In this document: positions 17,616-27,459 of the stretch, piece by piece
Layout of the letters: every line of letters begins with the position of its first letter
Numbering within the stretch: position 1 is the first letter of the stretch
DNA from: JANWYT01 sp034437555
GTDB taxonomy: Bacteria; Chloroflexota; Anaerolineae; Aggregatilineales; Phototrophicaceae
DNA: 64,000 nt
Direction: 5' to 3'
Assembly: GCA_034437555.1 (NCBI GenBank)
Contig: DAOTTQ010000086.1
Location: forward strand, 19,642-83,641
The notes under the pieces: generated by a model
Told to the model about the DNA's origin: nothing
Seen by the model: only the letters and a program-made list of their open reading frames with translations
The model's database searches: none
Program-made: the position numbers and the translations under genes

Positions 17616-18737
17616 TTATAGCGCAAGGGCTTGTGCGAGGTCTTCTAGCAAATCATCGGGATGCTCTAACCCCACCGATAGCCTTAAAAGATTCTGCGGC
17701 GTTGGGCTGTTGGGGGCTTCTACAGAGGCACGGTGTTCTATCAGGCTATGCGCCCCCCCAAAGCTAGTAGCACGCTTGAATAAGTGCAAACGCTGGGTAA
17801 TTCCAAGCGCATCCTCGGCACTACCTTTTACCAACACCGAGAACAATCCGCTATAACCGCGCATTTGTTGAGTAGCAAGGGTATGATGCGGATGTGTGGG
17901 CAAAAAGGGGTGCAAGACCTGTTCAATTTGGGGTTGTTCTGCCAAAAATTGGGCAACTTTTAACCCGTTCGCGTAGTGGGCTTGCATCCGATAGGGCAAT
18001 GTCGCAATGCCTCGCAGCGTTAGCCAGCAATCAAACGGTGAAGGCACAGCACCCCCCACTTTTTGTAATCGCCAAATTTTTTCAAAAAACGGCGTAACCG
18101 CGCGTGTAATCAACGCGCCACCCAGCACATCACTATGACCAGCAAGATATTTTGTGGTGGCATGTACCACCATATCCGCCCCCAGCGCAAGCGGGTTTTG
18201 GAAGATGGGTGAGGCGGTGGTGTTATCACAAACCAAAAGCGCGTTGTGCTGATGGGCAATGTCTGCCAGTGCTGTAATGTCGCTAATGTTAATTTGGGGG
18301 TTTGAGGGCGTTTCAATCATGATGAGGCGCGTTGTTGGGCGCATTGCCTCACGAACCGCCCCCAAGTTGGTCATATCAACAAAGCTAACCAATAATCCCC
18401 AGTCGATAAAAAATTCTTGCAAAATTATCCGAATCCCGTAGTACAAGTCAGCGGGAGCAATAATATGGTCGCCCGTCTTAAGAGCTTGGATGAGGGTCAT
18501 CATTGCCACAGAACCAGAGGCAAATGCAGCACATGCTTCCCCGCCTTCTAGTGCCGACAAGCGTTTTTCTAGTTCATCTCGATTGGGGTTGCTCTCACGG
18601 TTATAGACATAGCCTGATGGGTAACTGCCATCACTAGCCCGTTCAAAGGTGGTTGAAAGGTGGATGGGTGGGGTAAGTGCGCCCGTCATGGGGTCAATAT
18701 CATAGCCCGCGTGAATGGCAAGGGTTTCTGGGTGCAT
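17616..18737 (-). CDS. trans-sulfuration PLP enzyme (cystathionine gamma-synthase / gamma-lyase family)
   Basis: A 373-residue member of the Cys/Met metabolism PLP family, close to the usual 380-400. Signatures include TPPIHLSTTF, YNRESNPNRDELE, the PLP phosphate-binding GSVAMMTL, and the PLP Lys at about 196 in HATTKYLAGHSDVLGG. It could make or break cystathionine, or act on O-acetylhomoserine or methionine; these cannot be told apart by eye. No other methionine or cysteine gene is adjacent, so the pathway is not fixed by context. Confidence 0.88.
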   Translation of the reverse strand: MHPETLAIHAGYDIDPMTGALTPPIHLSTTFERASDGSYPSGYVYNRESNPNRDELEKRLSALEGGEACAAFASGSVAMMTLIQALKTGDHIIAPADLYYGIRIILQEFFIDWGLLVSFVDMTNLGAVREAMRPTTRLIMIETPSNPQINISDITALADIAHQHNALLVCDNTTASPIFQNPLALGADMVVHATTKYLAGHSDVLGGALITRAVTPFFEKIWRLQKVGGAVPSPFDCWLTLRGIATLPYRMQAHYANGLKVAQFLAEQPQIEQVLHPFLPTHPHHTLATQQMRGYSGLFSVLVKGSAEDALGITQRLHLFKRATSFGGAHSLIEHRASVEAPNSPTPQNLLRLSVGLEHPDDLLEDLAQALAL

Positions 18738-18892
18738 ACGCTAACTCTCCATCTAAAAAGATAACTTCTACTTCGCAGTGTAGCACATGGATTATTTTGG
18801 TGTATACGACCACCCGTTGTTGTCTCGCCCAATTCACACATAAAAAACCGTTTCGTAGGGGCGTACCCGTTGGGTCGCCCACAAAACCGCCC

Positions 18893-19969
18893 TTACCCGT
18901 GTTCCATTTCTGCCAATTCTTCTTCCAGGGCGGTTTCATCAAATAGACGATTGCGAAAGAGTACCGCCACCAACAAGCCCGCCAACACCCTAAACCACTT
19001 GTGAAAGAAGCCCTGTATAAGCGAAGCCACCACCGCCACCGCAGGCGTAACCAACGGGTTAATGGGCGCAATAAACGCCAAGAGCATCCCAACTGTAGAC
19101 ACTTCGGCAATGCCCGCGCCATTCGGCACAAGGCTTAATGCGCCAATGGCAGAAGTCACCCCCACAATAAACGTGGATTGCAAGCACAATTGCCACGTCG
19201 GCTCTATGCCAAAGCCCATAAGTACCACAATCATACTAACGGCACTAGGCAAATACACGCCCAAGCCTACCAACACCATTGGGAGAACGTGACGTAGCTT
19301 AAAAATTTCTCTGCTACTTTCATAAAACGCCGTGAGGGGGGCTTGTAGCTTACCTATCAGGGGCAACCGCCCCACAACGCCCAGCACCGCATACGCTAGG
19401 GGCTGAATTTGCACCACAATCAAGCCTGTGATAATGGCGAAAAGCGAGCTAAACGTGATAAAACGGCTGAGTGCGTCATAGTCTATGCCATTATAAGACC
19501 CCAAATTTAGCGTATTGCCAGCCATAAAAATTGTGCCAGCCATAATCACAATAACCGCCAAACCGTCATTAATGCGCTCTGCTATCACAATCGGCACGCT
19601 TTTGGTAATCGGTACGCCCGTTTTAATTTTAAGAAAAACGCTCTTTAGCACTTCAGCAGATTTACCGGGGCTAACCACCAGCACAAACCCACTAACTTGC
19701 AGTACAAAGCTATCCAGCAGGCTAATTTTGTCTTGGGCTTCTATCACACCCAGATAGTATTGCCATGTGATAAAGCGAAACACAATCACCACACACTGCA
19801 AGGCAATCAGCACAGGAAGCCAACCCCACTGAAAACTTGCCAGCGTTTCTTGCGTGTTTGCGCCATCATTAAGCTGCAATTGGCTGTCTGCCACCAACAA
19901 ATAGACGATGTAAATGCCAATCGCCACCAACAAGCCAATAAACATCTGATTGCGATATTTTCGCAACAT
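18893..19969 (-). CDS. UPF0104 / lysylphosphatidylglycerol synthase transmembrane-region family protein
   Basis: A 358-residue integral membrane protein with about eight hydrophobic segments, matching the flippase-like membrane part of MprF (UPF0104, also the AglD group). It has no cytoplasmic aminoacyl-transferase domain, so it is more likely a lipid or glycolipid transporter than a lysyl-PG synthase. Typical spots are VVSPGKSAEVLK, SLVPNGAGIAE and an N-terminal FIGLLVAIGIYIVYLL. I chose ATG 19969 because AAGGTGG precedes it closely. The intergenic stretch 18738-18892 holds nothing I can support. Confidence 0.8.
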   Translation of the reverse strand: MLRKYRNQMFIGLLVAIGIYIVYLLVADSQLQLNDGANTQETLASFQWGWLPVLIALQCVVIVFRFITWQYYLGVIEAQDKISLLDSFVLQVSGFVLVVSPGKSAEVLKSVFLKIKTGVPITKSVPIVIAERINDGLAVIVIMAGTIFMAGNTLNLGSYNGIDYDALSRFITFSSLFAIITGLIVVQIQPLAYAVLGVVGRLPLIGKLQAPLTAFYESSREIFKLRHVLPMVLVGLGVYLPSAVSMIVVLMGFGIEPTWQLCLQSTFIVGVTSAIGALSLVPNGAGIAEVSTVGMLLAFIAPINPLVTPAVAVVASLIQGFFHKWFRVLAGLLVAVLFRNRLFDETALEEELAEMEHG

Positions 19970-20151
19970 TTCAGCCACCTTTAGCCTAATGAACAAGACA
20001 AAACGGCATTTTAACAGCACCCCCAAGAATAACATAGGGGAATCGTGGGTTAGCGAAATGCGCGTGATTGTGGCAAAATAAAGCCTTTCGTAAGGCTCTT
20101 GTGTAATACAGTAAAGAGAATCTGCAGTTTAAGTAACAGGACAAAAAACCT

Positions 20152-21636
20152 ATGACCCTTACTCCCAATGATACAAATCCCTCAATGCCCCGTGTGGTCG
20201 TTGATGACGGCGTTTCTGCCCCACCCAGCCTTTTGCTATGGGGTGTCATTGGAATGTTTATTTTGATTATTGTCGGCATCGCGGGCAGTGTTTTTGTGTT
20301 CCGCGATGGCTTGCGCCCTAGCCAACAACAGCGCGTGATAGAGCTTGCACCTTTTATGCGGGCATTTTTGCCTGCCACGCCTGTGGGGGGTGCATTGCCC
20401 ACTGTAGAGCCAAATACGGCTTCTAACAACGCCGCCCTAGACTTGCTCAATTTGCCTTTGGCTGTGACATCATCCACGCCAGAAGCCGAAGCTACAACAG
20501 CCATCACAGAAGAAGTTACAGCAGAAGCAACCGCAGAACCCACGTCTGTTAGTATGGTGGTGATAGAACCCACAGCAACGCCCACGCTTGCGCCCACAAA
20601 TACGCCATTACCACAACCTACTTTAGAGCCAAGCGCAACGCCACAGTCCGTCCAAGCGTTGCCCACCCAAGCGCAAGCGATAACCATCAACTTGCCCATC
20701 ACAGAGCGCATTTTTGGCTTGCGCCACCAGCAACAAACATGGAATAACTGCGGACCGGCAACCATAACAATGGCACTGTCGTATTATGGCTGGCAAAACG
20801 ACCAAGCCTATGCTGCCCGTACCCTAAAGCCTAACCGCGAGGACAAAAACGTTAGCCCCGAAGAGTTGGTGAGCTTCGTCAACGAACAATCCCAAGTGAA
20901 AGCCCTTATGCGCTATGGCGGTTCTACCGAGCTACTCAAAGCCCTCATTGCCAATAAATTCGCGGTGGTGGTTGAGCGTGGCATTCGCTTTGAAGCGTAT
21001 GAATGGGTAGGGCATTATCAGGCGTTGGTGTCGTATGATGACACGCAAGGCGTTTTTTATGCCTATGATAGCTTCTTAGGCACGGGTGACGGCGATTTAG
21101 GCGTGCGTATGGGCTACCGTGAACTTGATGACGATTGGCGTGCCTTTAACCGCCTGTTTATGGTGGTGTACTTGCCCCAAGACGAAGGCTTGCTTATGAG
21201 TTTGCTGGGTGAACTTGCAGACGAAGAAAGCGCAGCCACCGTTGCATTTAATACGGCACAAACCGAAGCCACCGCCAACCCCCAAGACCCCTTTGCATGG
21301 TTTAACATGGGAACATCGCTAACAGCACTAGGGCGTTATGCCGAAGCTGCCAATGCCTTTGACCAAGCCTTCCGTTATAGCGTGCCGTACCGCATCCTGT
21401 GGTATCAGTTTGCGCCATTTGTCGCCTACTATGAAATAGGACGCTATGACGATGTGCTACGTTGGGCGCAAATTAACCTTACCAACGCGCCAGAGCTAGA
21501 AGAAATGTATTATTGGCGTGGGCGTGTGTATCAAGCGCAGGACAAGCCCGAACAAGCGCGCTCAGAATATAACCGTGCCTTAGCCTATAATAGTAATTTT
21601 CAGCCCGCCCGCAACGCAATAAACACACTAGGATAA
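20152..21636 (+). CDS. membrane-anchored C39-like peptidase with TPR repeats
   Basis: A 494-residue protein with one membrane segment (about 23-47), so the rest is outside the cell. A Thr/Pro/Glu-rich stalk (about 95-170) follows, then a papain-like C39_2 domain (about 180-345): Cys in NNCGPATITMAL, His in EWVGHYQALVSY and Asp in AYDSFLG give a complete triad. The C-terminal part (about 370-494) holds two or three TPR units (AWFNMGTSLTALGRYAEAA, MYYWRGRVYQAQDKPEQA). C39-type domains cleave peptides after double glycine or other sites; the substrate here is unknown. Confidence 0.85.
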   Translation: MTLTPNDTNPSMPRVVVDDGVSAPPSLLLWGVIGMFILIIVGIAGSVFVFRDGLRPSQQQRVIELAPFMRAFLPATPVGGALPTVEPNTASNNAALDLLNLPLAVTSSTPEAEATTAITEEVTAEATAEPTSVSMVVIEPTATPTLAPTNTPLPQPTLEPSATPQSVQALPTQAQAITINLPITERIFGLRHQQQTWNNCGPATITMALSYYGWQNDQAYAARTLKPNREDKNVSPEELVSFVNEQSQVKALMRYGGSTELLKALIANKFAVVVERGIRFEAYEWVGHYQALVSYDDTQGVFYAYDSFLGTGDGDLGVRMGYRELDDDWRAFNRLFMVVYLPQDEGLLMSLLGELADEESAATVAFNTAQTEATANPQDPFAWFNMGTSLTALGRYAEAANAFDQAFRYSVPYRILWYQFAPFVAYYEIGRYDDVLRWAQINLTNAPELEEMYYWRGRVYQAQDKPEQARSEYNRALAYNSNFQPARNAINTLG

Positions 21637-21640
21637 ATTT

Positions 21641-21660
21641 GGGGGCTTAATGCCCCCTTT
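21641..21660 (+). terminator. weak terminator-like hairpin
   Basis: GGGGGC (21641-21646) pairs with GCCCCC (21652-21657), followed by only three T. It lies between the peptidase gene and murJ and may only attenuate read-through. Confidence 0.35.
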
Positions 21661-21703
21661 ACCTATCTTTTGCCATTACCACACATTCACAAGGGAAGGT
21701 TAT

Positions 21704-23374
21704 ATGGAGCAAACGCAAGCCGTTTCTACAGAGACACAACGGCTCTTGGCACGGTCTACGGCAATGATGGTGGTGATTTTCGGCGTGACCAAAGCCATCA
21801 GCCTTGCCCAAACGTTCATCATTGCGCGGTTCTTTGGCGTGGGGCAGTCTTATGATGCCTATGTAACAGCAAACCGCATTCCCGAACTCATTGTTGTGCT
21901 GATTGCGGGGGGGGCATTAAACTATGCCTTTATTCCCCTCTTTAGCGAATACCTTACAAAGGGCGATAAAGAGCGTGCGTGGGAACTTGCCAGCCGTGTC
22001 GTCAATACAGTATTTTTAGTGGCATTGTTTGCCAGCATCCTCGCGTTTATCTTTACACCATATCTTGTCCGCAATGTCATCGCGCCTGGCTTTGATGCCA
22101 GCACTACCGCCCAAACCATCGACCTGATGCGCTTGCTCCTGGTGGGTACGGTGGTGTTTTCGGTCAGTGGGCTAGTCAGTGGCATTTTGCAAAGCCACAA
22201 TCGCTTTTTTCTGCCAGCCATCGCCCCTGTCATGTATGACATTGGCATCTTGTTTGGGGTGGTGGTGTTGCTTCGTCCGTTAGGGTTAACGGGTGTGGCG
22301 TTGGGCGCAGTAATTGGCGCGTTCTTGCACTTATTCGTACAGGTGTTTGGGCTAGTGCGCGTTAAAGCCCGTTGGAGACCCCAGCTAGGTTGGAACGACC
22401 CCGACTTGTGGCGGGTGTTGCGTTTGATGCTACCGCGCATTATTGGCTTGGGCGTGTTTCAGTTTAACTTTCTCATTATGACAAATATCGCGTCACGCTT
22501 GGGCGTGGGCGCAATTAGCGCGTTTGATTGGGGCTGGCGACTGATGCAAATTCCGCAAACCCTCATTGGCACGGCGATGGGCATTGTGATTTTTCCCACG
22601 CTTGCCAGCCTTAGCTCATTAGGCGATGAAAACGGCAAAAGAACCGCCATGTCGGGCGCGTTGCGCTTTATTCTGATTGCCTGTATTCCATCTGCCATTG
22701 GCTTAATTCTTATCGGGCAACCCCTCATTAGCTTGTTAGAAGGTGGCGCGTTTGATGCGTCTGCGTCTATTTTGGTGTATGGCACGCTACGGGCGTTTAT
22801 GTTGGGCTTAATTGCTCATTCGATATTAGAAATTGTGGCACGTAGCTTCTATGCCGATAAAGATACATTCTTTCCCCTCGTGGCAGCTCTCATTGGCGCG
22901 TTGGTCAATGTGGTGCTGTCATTTACGCTAAGTGGTGTGGCAGAAGCCGATGTCAACAACGTCTTTAGCTTGGGCATCCTTAACGCCCCCAACATTGGCA
23001 CATCACCCATTTTTGGCAACGTTAGCGGGCTGGCACTCGCTAATTCAATTGCGACTAGCGTAGAAGTGGGCATCCTCTTGTTTGTGCTTCGCAGGCGTTG
23101 GCATGGTATTCATGAACGCACACTTGCCAGCACCACCCTAAAGGCATTGGTTGCCAGCCTCGTAATGGGATTAGCCGTCATCGGCGTAGAGATTGCGTTT
23201 AACGTGCTAGGCTTGCGCGAACGTGGCACACTCTTTACGGTGGGCATGATTAGCATCCAAGCCATTCTAGGCGGTGTGGTGTTCTTTGGCGTGGCGTTAG
23301 CCCTCAAAATGGATGAAGTGATGTACATTGTGCGCGTACTATTGCGCCGTCCCACCGCCCCCCAATTGGCATAA
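21704..23374 (+). CDS. murJ: MurJ/MviN-family lipid II flippase or related exporter
   Basis: A 556-residue polytopic protein of the MOP superfamily with about 14 hydrophobic segments. The family signatures are present: SLAQTFIIARFFGVGQSYDAY near the N-terminus, PELIVVLIAGGALNYAFIPLFSEY, and PQTLIGTAMGIVIFPTLA. MurJ moves lipid II outwards for peptidoglycan synthesis; Chloroflexota often have several MviN-like copies, so this one could serve another glycan lipid. I chose ATG 21704, preceded by GGAAGG; the frame opens at 21650 but has no ribosome binding site there. Confidence 0.85.
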   Translation: MEQTQAVSTETQRLLARSTAMMVVIFGVTKAISLAQTFIIARFFGVGQSYDAYVTANRIPELIVVLIAGGALNYAFIPLFSEYLTKGDKERAWELASRVVNTVFLVALFASILAFIFTPYLVRNVIAPGFDASTTAQTIDLMRLLLVGTVVFSVSGLVSGILQSHNRFFLPAIAPVMYDIGILFGVVVLLRPLGLTGVALGAVIGAFLHLFVQVFGLVRVKARWRPQLGWNDPDLWRVLRLMLPRIIGLGVFQFNFLIMTNIASRLGVGAISAFDWGWRLMQIPQTLIGTAMGIVIFPTLASLSSLGDENGKRTAMSGALRFILIACIPSAIGLILIGQPLISLLEGGAFDASASILVYGTLRAFMLGLIAHSILEIVARSFYADKDTFFPLVAALIGALVNVVLSFTLSGVAEADVNNVFSLGILNAPNIGTSPIFGNVSGLALANSIATSVEVGILLFVLRRRWHGIHERTLASTTLKALVASLVMGLAVIGVEIAFNVLGLRERGTLFTVGMISIQAILGGVVFFGVALALKMDEVMYIVRVLLRRPTAPQLA

Positions 23375-23389
23375 AGGAGAAAAATACCC

Positions 23390-24046
23390 GTGAGCATTGA
23401 AATTCGTTATCAAACGCTAGGCGTGGTTAGCACCAATACCTATCTTATTGGCGACACAGAGACGCAAGAAGCCGTTCTCATTGACCCCGTAGACGATGCC
23501 GACGCGATTATCGCAATGGCAGAAGAAGCGGGCTGGACAATTAAACTCATTCTTGCCACACACGCCCACTTTGACCATGTTCTTGCCAGCAAAGCCCTTA
23601 AGGAGCGCACCGGCGCACCGTTTTACATTCATGCCGATTGCGTAAAGTGGCTCGAAATTTTACCCCAACAAGGGCAACACTTTGGCTTTGGGCAATTCTC
23701 AGAAGCTGCCACGCCCGATAGACTGCTAACGAACGAACCCGAAACCCTCACGCTAGGCGCAATTAGCCTAGAAACCCTATACACGCCCGGACACGCCGAA
23801 GGACACATTGCCTTCTTTATGCCTTCTGGGCGCGTGCTATTTAGCGGTGATACGCTCTTTAAGGGGAGCATTGGTAGAACTGATTTACCCGGTGGCAGTA
23901 GCTACGTTTTAATGGAGTCTATCTTTAAGAAAATTTTACCGTTGGGGGATGATGTGCGCGTGCTATCGGGGCATGGCAACGCCACAACCATTGGGCAAGA
24001 ACGTCAATACAACCCCTTTTTGAGGGATATGGCTGATGAGTTCTAA
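23390..24046 (+). CDS. metallo-beta-lactamase-fold hydrolase (glyoxalase II-like)
   Basis: A 218-residue MBL-fold protein with the metal motif THAHFDH (HxHxDH), then TPGHAEGH, FSGDTLF and SGHGNAT. It resembles hydroxyacylglutathione hydrolase-like proteins and thioester hydrolases. The GTG start follows GGAG. The gene starts 15 bases after murJ and its end overlaps the next start by 11 bases, so these three are one unit. The true substrate is not evident. Confidence 0.88.
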   Translation: MSIEIRYQTLGVVSTNTYLIGDTETQEAVLIDPVDDADAIIAMAEEAGWTIKLILATHAHFDHVLASKALKERTGAPFYIHADCVKWLEILPQQGQHFGFGQFSEAATPDRLLTNEPETLTLGAISLETLYTPGHAEGHIAFFMPSGRVLFSGDTLFKGSIGRTDLPGGSSYVLMESIFKKILPLGDDVRVLSGHGNATTIGQERQYNPFLRDMADEF

Positions 24047-24956
24047 GCACATTTTATTCTTATTTGTAGACGGCATAGGGCTAGGCGAGGATAATCCCGA
24101 CATTAACCCCTTTAGCGTGGCACACATGCCCACCCTACAGCAGTTTACAGGTGGTCTACGCTGGCTAAAGACCACGCCTAAGCAAAGTACCCCACAAGGC
24201 GCATTTGTCCCCACAGACCCGCGACTAGGCGTAGCAGGCAGACCCCAAAGCGGCTCATCACAAGCCGCCATTTTAACGGGTGTCAATGTGCCACAACACA
24301 TTGGCGAACACTATGGGCCCAAGCCCAACGCAGCCACACGCCAACTGATTGACCAAGACAATTTCTTTATGCGCGTTAAGCGTGCGGGCAAAGCCGCCGC
24401 GCTCATTGATGCGTATCCCAAGAGCCTGCTTCACAATATCGCACGCGGAAAAACCCTGCCCTCCAGTATTCAGCAAGCCGCCATTGCCAGTGGGCAAGCC
24501 CTCTTTGATGACCAAGCCCTACGAGAAGGGCGTGCCATCACTGCCGAATGGACGGGCGAAGAATGGCGCACGCACCTTAAATTTGCAGATACGCCCGTTT
24601 ATACGCCCCAAGAAGCAGGTCGCTTAATGGTCGAAATTTCACGGGGCTATGCGTTTACCTTTCATTCCCATTGGATGACCGATTACGTGGGGCATCGTGG
24701 CACAGTCCCAGAAGGCGTAACGTTCTTAGAACGGCTGGATGGGGTGATTGAGGGCATTTTATCGGTGTGGCAACCCGATGAGGGGCTAGTGTTGCTCACC
24801 AGTGACCACGGTAACATGGAACACATCGGCGACCGCCACCACACCGAAAATGACGTACCCACGCTGATAATTGGCGCAGATAGCGAAGCCTTTGCCGATG
24901 GCTTTAGCCAATTGATTGATTTTGTACCGCGTATGGGAGCGTACTTGGGGGTATAA
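24036..24956 (+). CDS. alkaline-phosphatase-superfamily metalloenzyme
   Basis: A 306-residue protein with an N-terminal metal site (LFVDGIGLG), GRPQSGSSQAA where the catalytic Ser/Thr sits, and a C-terminal TSDHGNMEHIGDRHHTEND that supplies metal ligands. This fits the phosphoglycerate mutase, phosphopentomutase and nucleotide pyrophosphatase superfamily. It is shorter than iPGM, so I assign only the superfamily. It overlaps the upstream MBL gene by 11 bases, suggesting coupled translation. Confidence 0.8.
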   Translation: MSSKHILFLFVDGIGLGEDNPDINPFSVAHMPTLQQFTGGLRWLKTTPKQSTPQGAFVPTDPRLGVAGRPQSGSSQAAILTGVNVPQHIGEHYGPKPNAATRQLIDQDNFFMRVKRAGKAAALIDAYPKSLLHNIARGKTLPSSIQQAAIASGQALFDDQALREGRAITAEWTGEEWRTHLKFADTPVYTPQEAGRLMVEISRGYAFTFHSHWMTDYVGHRGTVPEGVTFLERLDGVIEGILSVWQPDEGLVLLTSDHGNMEHIGDRHHTENDVPTLIIGADSEAFADGFSQLIDFVPRMGAYLGV

Positions 24957-25028
24957 TCCCCGTTTAATGAGCATGTTTTGCACCATCCTAAACCACCGCA
25001 TTAGCGTTTATAGCGAAAGATAACCATC

Positions 25029-25688
25029 ATGATAACCCCAGAAACCGTATGCAGTGAAATTGAGCGTGTAGGCGTAATGGCAGGCATGAGGGGCGCGTTT
25101 CCGCCCGATGTTACCCTGAATATTGCCAGCGTCCTTGTTGAAGAAGGCATCCCTATTTTTGAACTTACGCTAAACAGTGAACGCCCCATTGAAGCCATGC
25201 AAGCCCTTAAAAAGCAATATGGCGATAGCGTTATCGCGGGCATGGGAACAGTGCTAAACACAGAGGACGCACAGCGCGTCATTGACGCGGGCGCAGATTT
25301 TATCGTGTCACCTGCGTTTCAGCCTGAGGTGGTGGAATTTGTGATGGCGCGTGGCATTACTATGATTCCGGGCGTGATTACCCCCAGCGAGTGCGTGCAA
25401 GCGTGGAGTTTGGGCGTACCTATGCTAAAGCTATTCCCCGTTGGCGCATTGGGCATTGAATACTTCAAAGCCATTTGGGGGCCCCTTAACCACATGAAGT
25501 TTATGTGCAATGGCGCAATGAACGAAAAGAACGCCGCCGAATTTATTCAAAACGGCGCGGCAGGTGCGGGCATGGGGAGCTGGTTAAGTGGCGATGGCAC
25601 ATGGACAGAATCGCGGTTGCGGTCACGGGCGCACTTGCTGTTAAATGCCATCGATGCTGCCCGTAACGGCACGAAGTTTAGCGTTTAG
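25029..25688 (+). CDS. KDPG/KHG aldolase family protein
   Basis: A 219-residue class I aldolase. The Schiff-base Lys is at about 134 in MLKLFPVGALG and the catalytic Glu at about 45 in FELTLNSERP; PGVITPSE is also a family motif. It would split 2-keto-3-deoxy-6-phosphogluconate into pyruvate and glyceraldehyde 3-phosphate, or act on a related keto-acid. No Entner-Doudoroff partner (edd, kdgK) is adjacent. A TATAAT at 24952-24957 just upstream has no good -35. Confidence 0.9.
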   Translation: MITPETVCSEIERVGVMAGMRGAFPPDVTLNIASVLVEEGIPIFELTLNSERPIEAMQALKKQYGDSVIAGMGTVLNTEDAQRVIDAGADFIVSPAFQPEVVEFVMARGITMIPGVITPSECVQAWSLGVPMLKLFPVGALGIEYFKAIWGPLNHMKFMCNGAMNEKNAAEFIQNGAAGAGMGSWLSGDGTWTESRLRSRAHLLLNAIDAARNGTKFSV

Positions 25689-26227
25689 CCATTGCTATCT
25701 AAAATGCTAAAGAAGCCAAAGAACAGCAATAGCCCTTCTAGCGCAGACTTGCCTTCATAGGGATAGTGGCTAATGGCATATTCTAGGCGGGCGCGGTCTG
25801 ATGACACGCCACGCAAGCCCAAAAGTTCAAATTCACTGTTTTCAAATTGCCGTAGGGTGTCGGCAAAGTCGGCAAGCATAGACAAACTGTTGTCCTTGCC
25901 AATGCTCTCACGGCGTTCTCGTTTGGATAGCCCGCGCCACGTTCTTAGTGCAGGAATTGCGCTGGCGTGCGGGGGCATCTCCAGCGTTTCTAGGTCTTTG
26001 GGTCTAAAAACCAGCATCCAATTCTCAATAGAATCAAACGAGCGTTGCATGGTGGCATCTGCCAGTCCAATTGCCCGCGTTTCTTGGGTAGAATCGGCAT
26101 TCACGGGTCCCGTTGTGGTACGTTGTTGTGACCATGACTTTAGAAACTCAAAGAAACGCAATAACACCTGAAACCGCGCGGGGTCTGTAATGCGAAAGTC
26201 TATATAGCAGGTTTGGCGTTCTTGCAT
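25685..26227 (-). CDS. hypothetical protein, unrecognised
   Basis: A 180-residue soluble protein, convergent with the aldolase gene and overlapping its stop by 4 bases. I do not recognise it. It has no signal peptide or membrane span. It contains hydrophobic helices near the N-terminus (ARFQVLLRFFEFLKSW) and C-terminus (ALEGLLLFFGFFSIL), and a basic, Arg-rich middle. ATG 26227 is chosen because GGAGG lies 9 bases upstream; the frame extends to 26323 without a better start. Confidence 0.65.
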   Translation of the reverse strand: MQERQTCYIDFRITDPARFQVLLRFFEFLKSWSQQRTTTGPVNADSTQETRAIGLADATMQRSFDSIENWMLVFRPKDLETLEMPPHASAIPALRTWRGLSKRERRESIGKDNSLSMLADFADTLRQFENSEFELLGLRGVSSDRARLEYAISHYPYEGKSALEGLLLFFGFFSILDSNG

Positions 26228-26334
26228 ATCTTCGTGCCTCCAACACATCAGGGGCTTGCAGAAGCAACGCGCTTCGCATAGCATCAAGTCATCTTTATTC
26301 ACTATCATACCGTTAATTGGCAAATTCGGATACT

Positions 26335-27441
26335 ATGCGCCAGAGAATCGTTATTAAAGTAGGCACAAGCACACTCACCAACGGCACAAACCGCCTTCAT
26401 CGTCAAACGATGCTTGGCATTGCCCAACAACTCGCCACCCTGCATCAGGGCGGGCATGAGGTATTGCTGGTTTCATCGGGCGCACAAGCCGCCGGTCGTG
26501 AACGGCTGGGCTTCCCTGACCTTAGCAAATCTTTGCCTGCAAAGCAAATGCTAAGTGCTGTCGGGCAAAGCCGTTTGATGCAGTTTTACGCAGAGCTTTT
26601 TGAGCTATTTGAAATTACCGTCGCTCAATTGCTCCTTACCCGTGATGACCTTAGTCATCGCGTGCGTTACCTTAATGCCCGCGATACCATGCAAACACTC
26701 CTAGAGCATCGCATTCTGCCTATTATCAACGAAAATGACACAATTGCCACAGAAGAAATTCGCGTTGGCGATAATGACAACCTTTCGGCATTGGTGGCAA
26801 GCGTGCTAGAAGCAGATTGGCTGATTATTCTTACCGACCAAGAGGGGTTATACACCGCCAATCCGCGCACCACACCCACCGCCACCCTCATTCCATCGGT
26901 AGGACACCTAGATGAAAGCGTTTTTGCGTTGGCAGGCGGTGCTGGCACAAAAGGCGGTACGGGGGGCATGGTGACCAAACTCACGGCTGCCCAAACTGCC
27001 ACCCGAAGCGGTGTAACCACTGTCATTGCCAATGGCAAAGTCCCTAACGTGCTATCACGCCTTATTGAGGGTGGCGAGCGCATTGGCACACGCTTTGAAC
27101 CCACCAGCACCCACCTAGAAAGCCGTAAACGTTGGATACTGACCGAGCGACCCCAAGGCACGCTGTATATTGACGCAGGCGCAAGCCGTGCGCTCATTGT
27201 TAAGCAGGGCGCAAGCCTGCTCCCTGTGGGCATTATACAGGTCAAGGGGGCGTTTAAGCGTGGTGCAGTCGTTAGCGTCCTGTCGCATGAGGGCAAGCCC
27301 CTTGCCAACGGTTTAAGCAATTACGATAGCACCCAGCTAGAGCAACTCATCGGCAAGCAATCGGGGCAGATTGTGGATATTTTGGGCTTTAGCTATGGTG
27401 ACGAAGCCATCCACCGCAACAACCTTGTTCTACTTGATTAA
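26335..27441 (+). CDS. proB: glutamate 5-kinase
   Basis: A 368-residue enzyme for the first step of proline synthesis, phosphorylating glutamate. The amino-acid kinase domain has RIVIKVGTSTLTNG, LVSSGAQAAGRERLG, NENDTIATEEI and GDNDNLSALVA. The C-terminal PUA domain (about 275-368) includes GTLYIDAGASRAL. ATG 26335 fits the family start; a TTG at 26317 is possible. proA is not next to it. The methyltransferase gene follows after 18 bases. Confidence 0.96.
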   Translation: MRQRIVIKVGTSTLTNGTNRLHRQTMLGIAQQLATLHQGGHEVLLVSSGAQAAGRERLGFPDLSKSLPAKQMLSAVGQSRLMQFYAELFELFEITVAQLLLTRDDLSHRVRYLNARDTMQTLLEHRILPIINENDTIATEEIRVGDNDNLSALVASVLEADWLIILTDQEGLYTANPRTTPTATLIPSVGHLDESVFALAGGAGTKGGTGGMVTKLTAAQTATRSGVTTVIANGKVPNVLSRLIEGGERIGTRFEPTSTHLESRKRWILTERPQGTLYIDAGASRALIVKQGASLLPVGIIQVKGAFKRGAVVSVLSHEGKPLANGLSNYDSTQLEQLIGKQSGQIVDILGFSYGDEAIHRNNLVLLD

Positions 27442-27459
27442 ACAGGAGAAATTGCCAGT

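Noticed and set aside
19986..20765. 259-codon ORF on the minus strand over the C39-like peptidase gene
   Set aside because: It is antisense to a gene with clear motifs and an intact catalytic triad; its own translation is low in complexity and has no family features.
26667..27320. 217-codon minus-strand ORF inside proB
   Set aside because: Antisense to conserved kinase and PUA motifs.
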